Below, piece after piece: positions 1 through 9,432 of a stretch of DNA of 43,349 nucleotides; positions within the stretch are counted from its first letter, which is position 1, and the number at the start of each line of letters is the position of its first letter. Position numbers and translations under genes: made by a program. The DNA is from Treponema sp. UBA3862 (GTDB taxonomy: Bacteria > Spirochaetota > Spirochaetia > Treponematales > Treponemataceae): assembly GCA_002392405.1 (NCBI GenBank), contig DGGY01000002.1, forward strand, positions 1 through 43,349, given 5' to 3'. The notes below the pieces were generated by a model. That model was not told the origin of the DNA and ran no database searches. It worked only from the letters and a program-made list of their open reading frames with translations.

Positions 1-144
1 TATAAATATTTTTCAAATTATTAAATAATTATTCTTCACATTTATACGGCCTTGTTTCATTTGTAGTTTTAGGCCGAAAATAATACTGTTTGGTAAGACA
101 TATTCTCAATTCTTTTTTACAGGATTTTTAAGGAGGATATGCCT

Positions 145-864
145 GTGTATCTTTGCTTTATTACAAAAGAGGAGAATACCTGCCGGCTTATAATGGAACG
201 TCTTGAGTCAGCAGAATGCAGGTGTTTCTTACAGACAGACTGGGTAGGACTTTACCGCAGTCTTCAGGATTATGAGTGCAGAATCGATATGATAATCTGT
301 GATTTTGCACTGGTCGGGAGCAGTTACTTTAATCTTGCCCAGTCCATCCGTGAAATGGGGAAGAAAATCCCCGTCATTTACTATAATGAACCCGTAAGTG
401 ATGAACAGAGGGTAAATCACTGGATAAACCAGTATGAACTTTCCTACAGCTCAACTCTTAATCAAAAGCAGCTTGATGTTCTTTCTGTTCTTAACAAAGT
501 TATCTGTGATCCGTCAATACGCCGTCATATTTCGCTTTTACAGCCGGCCCTTCCTGTCGGTTATGAAAAACAGACGACTGGAAATAATCTGCGTGAAATT
601 GACCTTCTTCAGTTCCGTCTCAGAAAAAATCTTACGCCTGTTATGTTTCAGCTTTTTGAGTTTTTCTACAAAAACAGAAAAAGGGATATTTCAATAAGAG
701 AAATAGGGAAGGTTTTATTTAAAAAACGCAGATTCTTTTTGTGCAGCAGGGCAACTGTTTATGCTTATATTTCCCGCCTCCGCTGTTTAATTGAAAATGA
801 CCTTATTGTAAAAATTAAAATTATCCGTTCTTCACCCGGGCGTTACAGAATGATCGTTTATTAG
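145..864 (+). CDS. Degenerate OmpR/PhoB-like transcriptional regulator
   Basis: About 239 residues. The first ~115 resemble a receiver fold: an early acidic pair (EE after strand 1) and an Asp at the end of strand 3 (motif IICDF) where a phosphoacceptor would sit. The usual Thr/Ser and Lys of a working receiver are not obvious. The last ~75 residues look like an OmpR-type winged helix (ATVYAYISRLR, then SPGRYRM where the wing normally reads rGYrl). It probably binds DNA; phosphorylation is doubtful. Start choice: AGGAGG at 131-136 lies only 2 nt before the ATG at 139 but 8 nt before the in-frame GTG at 145, so GTG is preferred; ATG at 139 would add two residues. No kinase gene is adjacent and the gene stands alone. 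An inverted CGGCCT/AGGCCG pair lies upstream (47-52 and 71-76). The family assignment is moderate; the target is unknown. Confidence 0.6.
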   Translation: MYLCFITKEENTCRLIMERLESAECRCFLQTDWVGLYRSLQDYECRIDMIICDFALVGSSYFNLAQSIREMGKKIPVIYYNEPVSDEQRVNHWINQYELSYSSTLNQKQLDVLSVLNKVICDPSIRRHISLLQPALPVGYEKQTTGNNLREIDLLQFRLRKNLTPVMFQLFEFFYKNRKRDISIREIGKVLFKKRRFFLCSRATVYAYISRLRCLIENDLIVKIKIIRSSPGRYRMIVY

Positions 865-896
865 TGAATGGAGAATTATAGGAGAATGAGTTTATT

Positions 897-957
897 AAAA
901 AAAAACTCCCGCTGCTCTTTACTGTAATATTTACAGTGAAAAGTACGGGAGATTTTT
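897..957. terminator. Bidirectional intrinsic terminator between convergent genes
   Basis: CTCCCG (906-911) pairs with CGGGAG (946-951), and inside it ACTGTAA pairs with TTACAGT. A T-run follows on the plus side (953-957) and an A-run precedes it (897-905), so the hairpin can end transcription from both the regulator gene and the pncB gene. Confidence 0.85.
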
Positions 958-987
958 TATATCGTCTTTTATCATTGAAAAAGAGAG

Positions 988-2463
988 TTACTTTGATTCA
1001 CCCTGAATTCTTTTTTCAATGAATTTCATTTTGAGGTCTTTCATTTTCTGGGTGAGGCTTACCTTGTAGATGTGCGGATTTAAGATTCGTTTGTAAGAAG
1101 CGTCCAGTGTTTCAAGCTGTTCCTGCATGAGTGCGTGGGCTTTTCTTAAAACTTTGCCTGCTTCTTCTTTAGGTTCCACGCGTTTTCCGTTTTCAACAAC
1201 TTTATGAAGAAGGCTTTCTGTTTTTGCAGCCTTAAAAGTGAACTGCCTGTAATCTACCATAGTGTGATAATAGCGGTATTCTTTTCCTGCTTCGATTACT
1301 TCATCTTCGCATGCAATGATGTCTGCCCTTGCATTTCCGTCTTCATCGTAGAGGCGGTAAACGTTTTTAATTCCAGGGTTTGTATTTTTTTCAGGATTGT
1401 CCGAGAACTTCATTGCAGGAATATTTTTATTTGAAACCTTATCGAATCTTGCTGCGAGTTTGTAAACGCCTGTAAAACTAGATTCGTTTCCGCCAGTTAC
1501 CATGTGTGTTCCGACACCCCAGCTGTTAATAGGTGTGTTGTTCTGAACCAGTGTTTCAATTATTTCTTCTGTAAGTTCATTTGATACAGTAATTGTTGCC
1601 TGCGGGAATCCTGCTTTATCAAGTTCTTTACGTACTTCTGCTGTAAGGTATGAAATGTCACCTGAATCGAGGCGTACGCCGAAGTTGTAGCCTTTTTCAA
1701 CCAGCTTTGCTCCGACTTTTATTGCATTCTTTATTCCCGAGCGGAGTGTATCATATGTGTCGATAAGGAAGATGGCTTTGGTCGGATAGAGTTTTGCATA
1801 AGCCTCGAAGGCTTCAAGTTCTGAAGGGAAGGCCATAATCCATGAATGAGCCATTGTTCCCATTACCGGAATATTGTAAAGCTTTCCTGCAAGCGTGTTT
1901 GAAGTTCCTGCCGCACCGCCGATAAAACTGGCTCTGGTTGCGCTCATTCCGCCGTCAGGTCCCTGTGCACGGCGAAGTCCGAATTCCATGATTCCGCCTT
2001 TTCTGCTTGCAAGCCAGATGCGCGCTGTTTTTGTAGCAATAAGGCTCTGGAAATTGATGTGGTTTAATACAAGCGCTTCTACAATCTGGGCTTCAATCAG
2101 TTTAGCATGAATGCGTATAACCGGTTCCTGAGGAAAGATAACGGATCCTTCGCGGAACGCATACATATCGCCGTTGAAACGGAAATCTTTGAGATAGTCT
2201 AAAAATCCGTCTTCAAATATTCCCTGCTTCCTTAAAAATTCAATGTCGTCAGCGCTGAAGGTAAAATCAGTAATCGCATCAAGCAGTGTATCAAGACCTG
2301 CAAATACAGCAAATCCTCCGTTAAAAGGCTGTCTGCGGAAGAACATATCAAATACAACGTCCTGGTTCATCTGGTTTTTCCAGTAACCCTGTGCCATTGT
2401 CAGTTCGTAAAAGTCTGTGAAAAGGGCGCTGTTGATTGTGCTGTTTTCTATTTTTTCTGCCAT
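988..2463 (-). CDS. pncB: Nicotinate phosphoribosyltransferase
   Basis: 491 residues, typical of the long bacterial form. It makes nicotinate mononucleotide from nicotinate and PRPP with ATP hydrolysis, the entry step of the Preiss-Handler NAD salvage route in the cytoplasm. Visible signatures are the N-terminal TDFYELTMAQGYW block, FRRQPFNGGFAVFAGL, and GTMAHSWIMAF near residue 205, whose His matches the phosphorylated active-site residue of the family. GVRLDSGD is the phosphate-binding region. GGAG lies about 10 nt before the ATG. The gene follows the CDF gene by 120 bp on the same strand; a TATAAT (minus, 2567-2562) in that gap suggests its own promoter, though I see no good -35. High confidence. 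Confidence 0.95.
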   Translation of the reverse strand: MAEKIENSTINSALFTDFYELTMAQGYWKNQMNQDVVFDMFFRRQPFNGGFAVFAGLDTLLDAITDFTFSADDIEFLRKQGIFEDGFLDYLKDFRFNGDMYAFREGSVIFPQEPVIRIHAKLIEAQIVEALVLNHINFQSLIATKTARIWLASRKGGIMEFGLRRAQGPDGGMSATRASFIGGAAGTSNTLAGKLYNIPVMGTMAHSWIMAFPSELEAFEAYAKLYPTKAIFLIDTYDTLRSGIKNAIKVGAKLVEKGYNFGVRLDSGDISYLTAEVRKELDKAGFPQATITVSNELTEEIIETLVQNNTPINSWGVGTHMVTGGNESSFTGVYKLAARFDKVSNKNIPAMKFSDNPEKNTNPGIKNVYRLYDEDGNARADIIACEDEVIEAGKEYRYYHTMVDYRQFTFKAAKTESLLHKVVENGKRVEPKEEAGKVLRKAHALMQEQLETLDASYKRILNPHIYKVSLTQKMKDLKMKFIEKRIQGESK

Positions 2464-2583
2464 CGTTTTGTCTCCGGTTAATATCTATTTCTGTGTATCT
2501 TAAAACTTTCTTATGATGTGGTCAAACTCCTGCAGGCTCTGCTGCCCTTGTCCGGCTTTGAATTATACTTTTAAGCATTATTT

Positions 2584-3729
2584 TCAGTCTGAAATGTCCA
2601 CATCCGGTGTAATTGAGATTTCGTAGTCAGGGAAGATCTGCTGAACTTCGTCCATCAGGATTTCAAGTGCTGCAGCAGGCTTTATCTCAAAGCTTAAAAC
2701 AACATCGAAGCGGAGTGTTTTTGCAACATTATCTGCATAAAAACCGTGCATCTGCAGAGCCCAGTTGTGGTTGTTCAGAATTCCGAAAATTTTATTCTGC
2801 ATTTCGGTAATTTTTTCGTCTTTTGTATTATGGGAATAAACGCCGACGCCGGTTAAGATTATTCCTGTTTCCTTAAAAATTTTTTCTTCTGCGTGTCTTG
2901 TAAGGACATCAACTTCCGCAACTGTCATTGTGTCAGGCAGTTCAAGGTGAACGGAGGCAAAATTTTTATCCGGCCCGTAATTGTGAATCACAAGGTCGTA
3001 GGCGCCTTTGACCTGAGGTTCCTGGGTCAGAAGCTTTTTGATTTTTATTGTTGTTTCCTTATCAGCTCTTTTTCCAAGAATGTCATTTACAGTTTCCCTT
3101 ATCATCTGGATTCCGGAATTACTGATAAAAATTGATATGAGGATTCCTGTCCATGGCTCTGCTGAAAAATCAGTAAAGATTGAAATTAAGGCACAGATTA
3201 ACACTGAAAGGGAAAGTACTGCGTCAAAAAAGGCATCAGTTCCGGAGGCGGTAAGGGCAGTGGAATTAACTTTTTTCCCCTGCTTTTTTACATAAGTTCC
3301 CATGAGAAGTTTTACGAAAATTGCCGTAATGATGACTGCCAGGGAGAGTTTTGTATACGAAGCTTCTGAAGGGTTAAAGATTTTTTTGGCAGATTCTATT
3401 AATGAGGTGATTCCTGCGTAAAGGACTAAAACTGCCACAATAAGTGCGCTCAGGTATTCGATTCTTCCGTGTCCCAGGGGATGTTCTTTGTCCGGCTGTT
3501 TTGAGGCAAGGTGAATGCCTATTATCGTTACGAGGGAGGAGAGACTGTCTGAGACATTGTTTATACCGTCCAGAATAAAGGCAATTGAATTTGCAAAAAG
3601 GCCGGCAGTACATTTCAGGGCTGCAAGTATAAGGTTTGCCGTTATTCCCAGGATGCTGGTACGTATGATTACAGAGTTTCTGTTCTGTTTTCTTGATCCT
3701 GATTCTGATATCAGTGTGTTTTCGTTCAT
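2584..3729 (-). CDS. Cation diffusion facilitator (CDF) family metal efflux protein
   Basis: 381 residues from the ATG at 3729. A TTG 51 nt upstream would extend it to 398 residues, but has no ribosome site. The N-terminal half holds about six membrane helices; the metal-binding signature is DGINNVSDSLSS in helix 2 followed by the HPLGHGRIEYLS segment, matching the H/D-x3-D pattern of the family (Zn, Mn, Fe or Co exporters of the inner membrane). A second acidic site lies in GTDAFFDAVLS. The soluble C-terminal part (about residues 200-381) contains a ferredoxin-like cytoplasmic domain (ASVHLELPDTMTVAEVD) and an extra ~80-residue extension, as in some CDF proteins with a duplicated tail. Metal specificity cannot be read. 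Confidence 0.88.
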   Translation of the reverse strand: MNENTLISESGSRKQNRNSVIIRTSILGITANLILAALKCTAGLFANSIAFILDGINNVSDSLSSLVTIIGIHLASKQPDKEHPLGHGRIEYLSALIVAVLVLYAGITSLIESAKKIFNPSEASYTKLSLAVIITAIFVKLLMGTYVKKQGKKVNSTALTASGTDAFFDAVLSLSVLICALISIFTDFSAEPWTGILISIFISNSGIQMIRETVNDILGKRADKETTIKIKKLLTQEPQVKGAYDLVIHNYGPDKNFASVHLELPDTMTVAEVDVLTRHAEEKIFKETGIILTGVGVYSHNTKDEKITEMQNKIFGILNNHNWALQMHGFYADNVAKTLRFDVVLSFEIKPAAALEILMDEVQQIFPDYEISITPDVDISD

Positions 3730-3872
3730 ATTAAAGTAAACCTGTAACAGTATTGTTATGAATATCAGGATTTTTTTCAATCAGTTTATTAGTACAGGAG
3801 CAGATTTCGGGGCATGTATTTATATTATATTGTTATGGGTTAAATTTTTTGACCATTTATGAGAATTTGGAG

Positions 3873-3910
3873 TAAAATAAAATTACATCCATAGGACGCC
3901 GCTGATGCGG
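3873..3910 (+). promoter_or_regulatory. Possible sigma-28 type promoter for the chemoreceptor
   Basis: TAAA at 3878-3881 is followed after 16 nt by GCCGCTGA (3898-3905), close to the flagellar sigma consensus TAAA-N15-GCCGATAA. Chemoreceptor genes are common sigma-28 targets. Match is imperfect (two mismatches and one extra spacer base), so this is tentative. AGGAG at 3920-3924 is the ribosome site. Confidence 0.35.
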
Positions 3911-3932
3911 AGTATATAAGGAGTAGTAGAAA

Positions 3933-5984
3933 ATGAAAATAAAATTCAGGTTCCGTTCTGTATTTGTAAAACTTGCAGCTCCGATTATTGCCTTTTTGAC
4001 TATTGCCGCCGTCGTTCTGATTATTATTACCTCAACAGTAGTCCGTGATCAGATGTTTTCCGTTATTAAGGACAATGTTTCCAATGACAAATATATTGTT
4101 GAAGACTTAATAAATGAAGAAGTAGTTTATACCGAATGTGTGGCAGAGTTCCTGTCAAATCTTACTACAGGGCTTTTTACAAGCGGCTCAGAAGATGCTG
4201 TAAATGAAGTTTGCCAGATGGCTGCTGATTCCCTTGACCTTGAATTTGTTGCAGTTTATGACAAAAACGGCAGATTAATATCTTCTCCTGAACTGGCAGA
4301 AGATGCTGCTTTTACTGATGATGTTAAATCTGCCCTTGAGGGTAAAAAAACTGCAGGGGTAAAGCTGACTGAGGATAATCTTTTTGTTGCAGACAGCTGT
4401 TATCCTGTAAAAATAAATGATGTGATTTTTGGTGCCATAGAGGTAAAAGAGAATTTAAGTGATCCTTCCTTTATGGACCGCATGCCTGAAAATGTCGGCT
4501 GTCATTTTGCGATTATAAGTGACAGGGATATTATTGCGTCAACTTCTAAGGCAATTCTTGGTACTCAGATTTCTGATGAGGTTTATGACACACTTCAAAA
4601 CGGAAAAGCCTGGACAGGGCGTACCAGTGTAGGGGGAGCCAATTATATCGGCCAGTACTGGAATTATAAAAAACTTCCGGGCTGCCGTCTTCTGGTTGCA
4701 GAAAGTGCAGTCGGCGTTCATAAAACAATTGCAAGTGTCCGTGGAACTTTTATTAAAGTTCAGGCTCTTGTGAATATTCTTGTTCTTATCATCATAATCT
4801 GCGTTATTTTCATTGTAATTTACCGCCCGTTAAAGCGGACGAATAATGCCATTATCGGACTTTCAAGCGGAGATGCAGACCTTACTTACCGTCTTCCTGA
4901 GCATGGAGGAGATGAACTTCAGGATCTTTCTGCGGGAGTCAATAAGTTTGTGGAAATGCTTCAGAATTTAATGCTTGATATGCGTAACCGTGCCGTGCAG
5001 ATTAATCAGATTGTTCATGACCTGGGCTCGAGTTCCCAGGAAACGGCAAGTGCAACAGCCCAGATTATGGCAAACATTGAATCGGTTAAGAATCAGTCGT
5101 CAAATCAGGTAACTGCCGTACAGAATACAAATGACATCATTACAAAATCAAATGATTCCATGAAAAAGCTTAAGGAAAATATCCTTGCCCAGACTTCAGA
5201 CATTACAGAATCTTCTGCTGCAATTGAGGAAATGATCGGTAATATCCATTCCGTATCAGAGTCTGCCGGAAAGATGTCTTCTTCATTCTCTGAACTTGAA
5301 AATCTTATCCGTCAGGGAGCTGAAACAGTAAAAGCCTGCTCAGAAGTTATTAAGCTTGTAGAAGAGAAATCCCAGGTTCTTACGGAAGCAAACAATACAA
5401 TCAAGTCTATTTCTGCCCAGACAAACCTCCTTGCCATGAATGCAATGATTGAGTCAGCACATGCTGGAGAAGCGGGTAAGGGCTTTGCCGTTGTAGCTGA
5501 TGAAATCCGTAAGCTTGCAGAAAATTCAAGTTCACAGGCAAAGGCAATTGATGAAAATATTGTGGCAATTACAGATTTGATTAATGAAGGCGGACGTCTT
5601 GCTGATATTTCACAAGAAAGCTTTAATCATATTGATAATCAGGTGAATGTAGTTGAACCTCTGGTAATTCAGATCTCAAATGCCATGGAGGAGCAGACAA
5701 GCGGCTCTTCTCAGATTCTTGAGTCCCTGAATAACATGAAGGATGAATCTCTGCTGGTTGATGACAGTTCAAATATCCTTTCTGATGGTATTGACGGCAT
5801 TGGAAGTGACATGTCTTCGGTTAACCAGATATCACAGACTGTCATGGGCAGTATGGATGAAATGGCTGCAGGTTCACAGCAGATAAGTCAGGCAACTCAG
5901 ATGGTAAGTGAGCTTGCCTTACAGACAAAAGAGGCAATGGATACAATTAATGCCCTTATCGCAAAGTTTAAGGTGCAGGACTAA
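3933..5984 (+). CDS. Methyl-accepting chemotaxis protein with Cache-type periplasmic sensor
   Basis: 683-residue transmembrane chemoreceptor. First membrane helix about residues 10-34, a periplasmic sensor of ~240 residues with Cache-like features ([22 protein letters not shown] and a later [13 protein letters not shown]), second helix about 277-298, then HAMP ([21 protein letters not shown]) and a long coiled-coil signalling domain. The hairpin tip that binds CheA/CheW is canonical ([18 protein letters not shown], then [15 protein letters not shown] near residues 492-530). No C-terminal CheR-docking pentapeptide is seen (ends KVQD). It would feed the chemotaxis kinase controlling the periplasmic flagella; the ligand cannot be read. 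It stands 203 bp from the divergent CDF gene. Confidence 0.95.
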   Translation: MKIKFRFRSVFVKLAAPIIAFLTIAAVVLIIITSTVVRDQMFSVIKDNVSNDKYIVEDLINEEVVYTECVAEFLSNLTTGLFTSGSEDAVNEVCQMAADSLDLEFVAVYDKNGRLISSPELAEDAAFTDDVKSALEGKKTAGVKLTEDNLFVADSCYPVKINDVIFGAIEVKENLSDPSFMDRMPENVGCHFAIISDRDIIASTSKAILGTQISDEVYDTLQNGKAWTGRTSVGGANYIGQYWNYKKLPGCRLLVAESAVGVHKTIASVRGTFIKVQALVNILVLIIIICVIFIVIYRPLKRTNNAIIGLSSGDADLTYRLPEHGGDELQDLSAGVNKFVEMLQNLMLDMRNRAVQINQIVHDLGSSSQETASATAQIMANIESVKNQSSNQVTAVQNTNDIITKSNDSMKKLKENILAQTSDITESSAAIEEMIGNIHSVSESAGKMSSSFSELENLIRQGAETVKACSEVIKLVEEKSQVLTEANNTIKSISAQTNLLAMNAMIESAHAGEAGKGFAVVADEIRKLAENSSSQAKAIDENIVAITDLINEGGRLADISQESFNHIDNQVNVVEPLVIQISNAMEEQTSGSSQILESLNNMKDESLLVDDSSNILSDGIDGIGSDMSSVNQISQTVMGSMDEMAAGSQQISQATQMVSELALQTKEAMDTINALIAKFKVQD

Positions 5985-5996
5985 GCTTAATTTATC

Positions 5997-6011
5997 TGCT
6001 ATAATTTTAGT
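5997..6011 (+). promoter_or_regulatory. Extended -10 promoter placing the start codon at +1 (leaderless)
   Basis: TGCTATAAT (5997-6005) is a perfect extended -10 element (TGnTATAAT). Exactly 6 nt separate it from the ATG at 6012, so transcription should begin at the start codon. No Shine-Dalgarno is present and no good -35 is visible, as is usual for extended -10 promoters. Confidence 0.6.
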
Positions 6012-7250
6012 ATGAAAAAAATATTCCTCTTAATCAGCGCTGTATTGCCGGTGCTATGTTTTTCATGTTCAAAACAATCTGATATGGAACTTAAAAATGC
6101 AGCGGTAAAAGAATTTGTAAGTTCTTTAAGTGAAAGCGAAAGAGTATCCCAGCTTTTTTTAGTAAATATTGAAGGGAATAGAGAGTTTATTCCGGTAGAA
6201 ACCACAGCCTGTATTTATGATGACAGAGTGAAGAATGAACCTTTACTTGCAGGCGGCTGTCTTTTTTTCAGCTACAATATTGCTTCTTCGAAGTCTCAGA
6301 TAAAAGATTTTGTTTCTTCGATTAACAGTTTTTATATTAAAAATAATAAAATCCCTCCTTTTCTTGCGCTGGACCAGGAAGGAGGCTATGTGAACCGTCT
6401 CCGTGGAATTACGGAAAACTTTCCATCTGCAAAATATATTGCTGATAATCTTACTATTGATGAAGCGGCCTCTCTTTATGAGCGTCAGGCAAAGGCTGTG
6501 CGGGAGCTTGGTTTTACAATGAATCTTGCACCCGTTGTTGAAGTCGAAACAGAAGAAAATGCTGATTTTTTAGATACCCGTTCATTTGGAAATCTTGAAA
6601 AAGTCCTGTCTTATGCGGGGGCAGAAATTAAGGCCTTTGAAAACAGCGGAACTGGTACAGTTTTAAAGCATTTTCCGGGTAATACAAACACAGATCCTCA
6701 TACAGGGCTTCCTGAAATAAGGGTGAGTTCAGAAAAACTTGAGAATGAACTTGCTGCTCCTTTTAAGTCACTTCTTCCTCTTTCCTCTGCGGTTTTAATG
6801 AGTCATGCAAGAATTACACTTTCTGATCAGGGGTCAAAAGCTTATAAAATTCCTGAGGGAGAGGAGAAAATCCCTTCCTGCCTTTCTTCTTACTGGGTGA
6901 CTGATGTTTTAAGAAATAAATTCGGTTTTGAAGGACTTATTTTAAGCGATGATATTTTTATGGGAGCGCTTCAGGATAATGGTTTTCCGCCTGAAGACGC
7001 TGCAGTTCAGGCTGTTGAAGCTGGTATTGATGTGATTATGCTCAGTGAAAAACGCTTTGGTAGTGTGGCAAAAATTCTCCTCGAAAAAGCTCATCTTTCC
7101 AGGGAGTTTTCAGAAAAAATTAACCGTGCTGCAGAACGTGTAATCTGGTTTAAGATTTCAAAAGGACTTTTAACGCTTGAAAAAAACGGTTTACCTTCAC
7201 AAAAGACAAAGACAGAAGGCTATATTGTAAAAGTAAGTGAGGGACTTTAA
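6012..7250 (+). CDS. Glycoside hydrolase family 3 lipoprotein (NagZ-like)
   Basis: 412 residues. A signal peptide ends in a lipobox (VLCFSC), so the protein is likely a lipoprotein facing the periplasm. The body is one GH3 TIM-barrel: FLALDQEGGYVNRLRG, then KHFPGN (about residue 218) with DPHTGLPEI where NagZ enzymes carry the catalytic His/Asp loop, and GLILSDDIFMGAL with the conserved SDD holding the nucleophile Asp. NagZ enzymes cleave N-acetylglucosamine from muropeptides; the close motif match suggests a beta-N-acetylhexosaminidase acting on peptidoglycan or chitin-type sugars. It overlaps the next gene by one base (TAATG) and probably forms an operon with it. It seems to be translated without a leader. 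Confidence 0.88.
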   Translation: MKKIFLLISAVLPVLCFSCSKQSDMELKNAAVKEFVSSLSESERVSQLFLVNIEGNREFIPVETTACIYDDRVKNEPLLAGGCLFFSYNIASSKSQIKDFVSSINSFYIKNNKIPPFLALDQEGGYVNRLRGITENFPSAKYIADNLTIDEAASLYERQAKAVRELGFTMNLAPVVEVETEENADFLDTRSFGNLEKVLSYAGAEIKAFENSGTGTVLKHFPGNTNTDPHTGLPEIRVSSEKLENELAAPFKSLLPLSSAVLMSHARITLSDQGSKAYKIPEGEEKIPSCLSSYWVTDVLRNKFGFEGLILSDDIFMGALQDNGFPPEDAAVQAVEAGIDVIMLSEKRFGSVAKILLEKAHLSREFSEKINRAAERVIWFKISKGLLTLEKNGLPSQKTKTEGYIVKVSEGL

Positions 7251-8089
7251 TGAAGCAGAAAGACAGGGCTGAAAAACTTACGGGAGAGAGCGGCTTTGAA
7301 CAGTATTATTCTTCCCTCTATAAAGAAAGGTGGCCTGAATTAAAAAAAGCCCTGCTTGAGCCGACGGTGAGTGCAGAGTACAGGGCGGGCGGCAAAGAAA
7401 GTTATTTTCTTGATACTGCTTCAATCCGGGCCGCAGTCAGCCTGCCGCTTTCCGGGGCAGCTTCAATTTTAGATATGTGTGCTGCTCCCGGTGGAAAGAC
7501 AGTTGTTATTTCTTCTTTAATGGATGAGTCAGCCTGTCTTCTTTCAAATGAGCGCTCTCCTGACAGAAAACTCCGCCTTTCTCATACTGTTCAGAACTGT
7601 CTTCCTGAAAGTATTCAGGAAAAAATAACTGTAATCTGTAAGGACGGTGCAGTTTTGTGCCTTTCAAAAAACAACAGGTTTGACAGAATTCTCCTTGATG
7701 CTCCGTGTTCGTCTGAGAGGCATGTGCTTTCTTCGCCTGATTATTTAAAAGACTGGTCCCCCAAAAGAATTAAATCCCTTTCGATGTCACAGTGGGCGTT
7801 GTTGTCTTCTGCCTGGAGAATGCTTAATCCGGGCGGTTATATGGTTTATTCAACCTGTGCGCTTACTGATGAAGAAAATGACAGGGTAGTGGAAAAACTT
7901 TTTAAGAAATTTGATGATATTCAGGTTTTAAATCCAAAAATCAGCACAGATGTAAGTGTTTTCTGCAGTGCTTCTCTTCCTGAAGGTGAAAAAACACAGT
8001 ACGGCTGTCATATTCTTCCTGATAAGGCGGGCGGGGCGGGACCTCTTTATTTTTCACTTCTGTATAAAAGGAACACAGAGAAAAACTAA
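7250..8089 (+). CDS. RsmB/NOP-family RNA cytosine-C5 methyltransferase
   Basis: 279 residues, a compact enzyme with only the methyltransferase core of the NOL1/NOP2/Sun family. The SAM-binding motif I is DMCAAPGGKT; motif IV is LLDAPCSSERH with the PC cysteine that helps release product; motif VI is YSTCAL with the TC cysteine that attacks C6 of the target cytosine. Both catalytic cysteines are therefore present. The N-terminal RNA-binding region is short and no C-terminal PUA-like domain fits, so the target (rRNA or tRNA) is open. Its start overlaps the stop of the glycosidase gene by one base. Confidence 0.9.
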   Translation: MKQKDRAEKLTGESGFEQYYSSLYKERWPELKKALLEPTVSAEYRAGGKESYFLDTASIRAAVSLPLSGAASILDMCAAPGGKTVVISSLMDESACLLSNERSPDRKLRLSHTVQNCLPESIQEKITVICKDGAVLCLSKNNRFDRILLDAPCSSERHVLSSPDYLKDWSPKRIKSLSMSQWALLSSAWRMLNPGGYMVYSTCALTDEENDRVVEKLFKKFDDIQVLNPKISTDVSVFCSASLPEGEKTQYGCHILPDKAGGAGPLYFSLLYKRNTEKN

Positions 8090-8159
8090 CAAAACTGTTA
8101 TGGAAGATTTACAATAAATGTGTTAAAATTAAAAACATCTACAACAACAGTTTTGTTAG
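8086..8159. promoter_or_regulatory. Perfect 14-bp inverted repeat bracketing a promoter
   Basis: CTAACAAAACTGTT at 8086-8099 and AACAGTTTTGTTAG at 8146-8159 are exact reverse complements, centre to centre 60 bp apart. Between them lies an extended -10 element (TGTTAAAAT, 8121-8129). One arm overlaps the stop codon of the methyltransferase gene; the other abuts the AGGAAG ribosome site of the HD-GYP gene. Each arm also has the palindromic ends AACA-N4-TGTT. Confidence 0.6.
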
Positions 8160-8173
8160 GAAGAATTGTTTAA

Positions 8174-9424
8174 ATGAAATCAACAACGCGTGAACAGAAA
8201 CTTCAGAAACTCATTGAAATGGAACACATGCTTGGAGAAATCCAGGATCTTGATGTTCTTCTTGAGAAAATCCTTGGCGAAGCCCGCAGGATTGTAAATG
8301 CTGATGCCGGTTCAATCTATGTCGTTGAAGATGATAATTTAAAGATAAAGCATGCACAGAATGACAGTCAGGTAAGAAAACTTCCCGCAGGTTCAAAACT
8401 TCCTTATGCTGCATTTTCATTTCCTATTACAAAAAAATCTATTGCAGGTTACTGCGTAGTTTCCGGTGAAGCCGTTAACATTCCGGACTGCTACAATATC
8501 CCGAAAGAAATGCCTTATTCTTTTAATTCAGGTTCCGACCTTACTACAGGCTATAAAACAGTTTCAATGATTTGTATTCCGTTGAAAATGGCTAACGGCC
8601 GCATTCTCGGAGTTATTCAGATTATAAATGCGCTTAATAAAAATAATGAGCCTGTTCCGTTTGATGAAGATGCGCAGCTTTATCTTACTCATTTTGCAGG
8701 AAACGCAACTCAGGCTCTTGAACATGCTTACCTTACTTCAAACATGATTAAACGCATGCAGAGAATGGCTCAGTACCGTGATCCTAAAGAAACCTTCCAG
8801 CATGTTGAGCGTGTTTCTTCTTTCTCGCTTGAAATCTATGACCGCTGGGCATTAAACAATAATATTCCTCCTGAAGAACAAATGAAATTCCGTGATAATC
8901 TCAAGATTGCTGCTAAATGTCATGATTTTGGAAAAATCGGTGTTTCAGATGTTATCCTTAAAAAGTCCAGCCCTCGTCTTACTGAAGATGAGCGCGATGT
9001 AATGAAAGGACACACCTGTGTTGGTGCACTTTTATTTACAGAACCTGAATCAGCTCTTGATGTTATGTGCCGTGATGTAACGCTCCGTCATCATGAATGG
9101 TTTGACGGTGGTCCTAAAGGATATCCTGGAAAGCTTGATTTTACAAAGTATGAACCGGGTGATCCTGTTCCTCAGGCACAGCCTCTTCACGGGGAAGAAA
9201 TTCCTCTTTCTGCCCGTATTGTAGCACTTGCAGATGTTTTTGATGCTTTAAGTCATAAACGTGCCTATAAAAGTGCCTGGTCAGTTGAAGATTCATTTTC
9301 TGAAATTGAAAATCTTTCAGGAACACAGTTTGATCCGGAAATCGTAAAGGCTTTCATGCAGGTAAAGGACCGTATTGAAGCAATTAATGCCGCCTGGGAA
9401 ACTCAGGAAACATCAGGCGAATAA
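8174..9424 (+). CDS. GAF domain/HD-GYP domain protein, probable c-di-GMP phosphodiesterase
   Basis: 416 residues. A GAF sensor domain (about 20-185, motif DADAGSIYVVEDD..LKIKHAQND) precedes an HD-GYP domain (about 200-405). The HD pair is in KCHDFGKIG (near residue 253), a further His pair in LRHHEWFDGG, and the signature GYP in GPKGYP; ARIVALADVFDALSHKRAYK follows as in active members. HD-GYP enzymes hydrolyse c-di-GMP to GMP with a bi- or trinuclear metal site. An insertion between KGYP and the LSARI block is longer than usual. There is no membrane segment, so it is cytoplasmic. AGGAAG lies 10 nt before the ATG. The bracketing inverted repeat suggests specific transcriptional control. Confidence 0.92.
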   Translation: MKSTTREQKLQKLIEMEHMLGEIQDLDVLLEKILGEARRIVNADAGSIYVVEDDNLKIKHAQNDSQVRKLPAGSKLPYAAFSFPITKKSIAGYCVVSGEAVNIPDCYNIPKEMPYSFNSGSDLTTGYKTVSMICIPLKMANGRILGVIQIINALNKNNEPVPFDEDAQLYLTHFAGNATQALEHAYLTSNMIKRMQRMAQYRDPKETFQHVERVSSFSLEIYDRWALNNNIPPEEQMKFRDNLKIAAKCHDFGKIGVSDVILKKSSPRLTEDERDVMKGHTCVGALLFTEPESALDVMCRDVTLRHHEWFDGGPKGYPGKLDFTKYEPGDPVPQAQPLHGEEIPLSARIVALADVFDALSHKRAYKSAWSVEDSFSEIENLSGTQFDPEIVKAFMQVKDRIEAINAAWETQETSGE

Positions 9425-9432
9425 AGTTTTTT

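Noticed and set aside
8108..8113. TTTACA as -35 for the HD-GYP promoter
   Set aside because: Only about 10 nt separate it from the -10 TAAAAT, too short; the extended -10 alone is the better reading.
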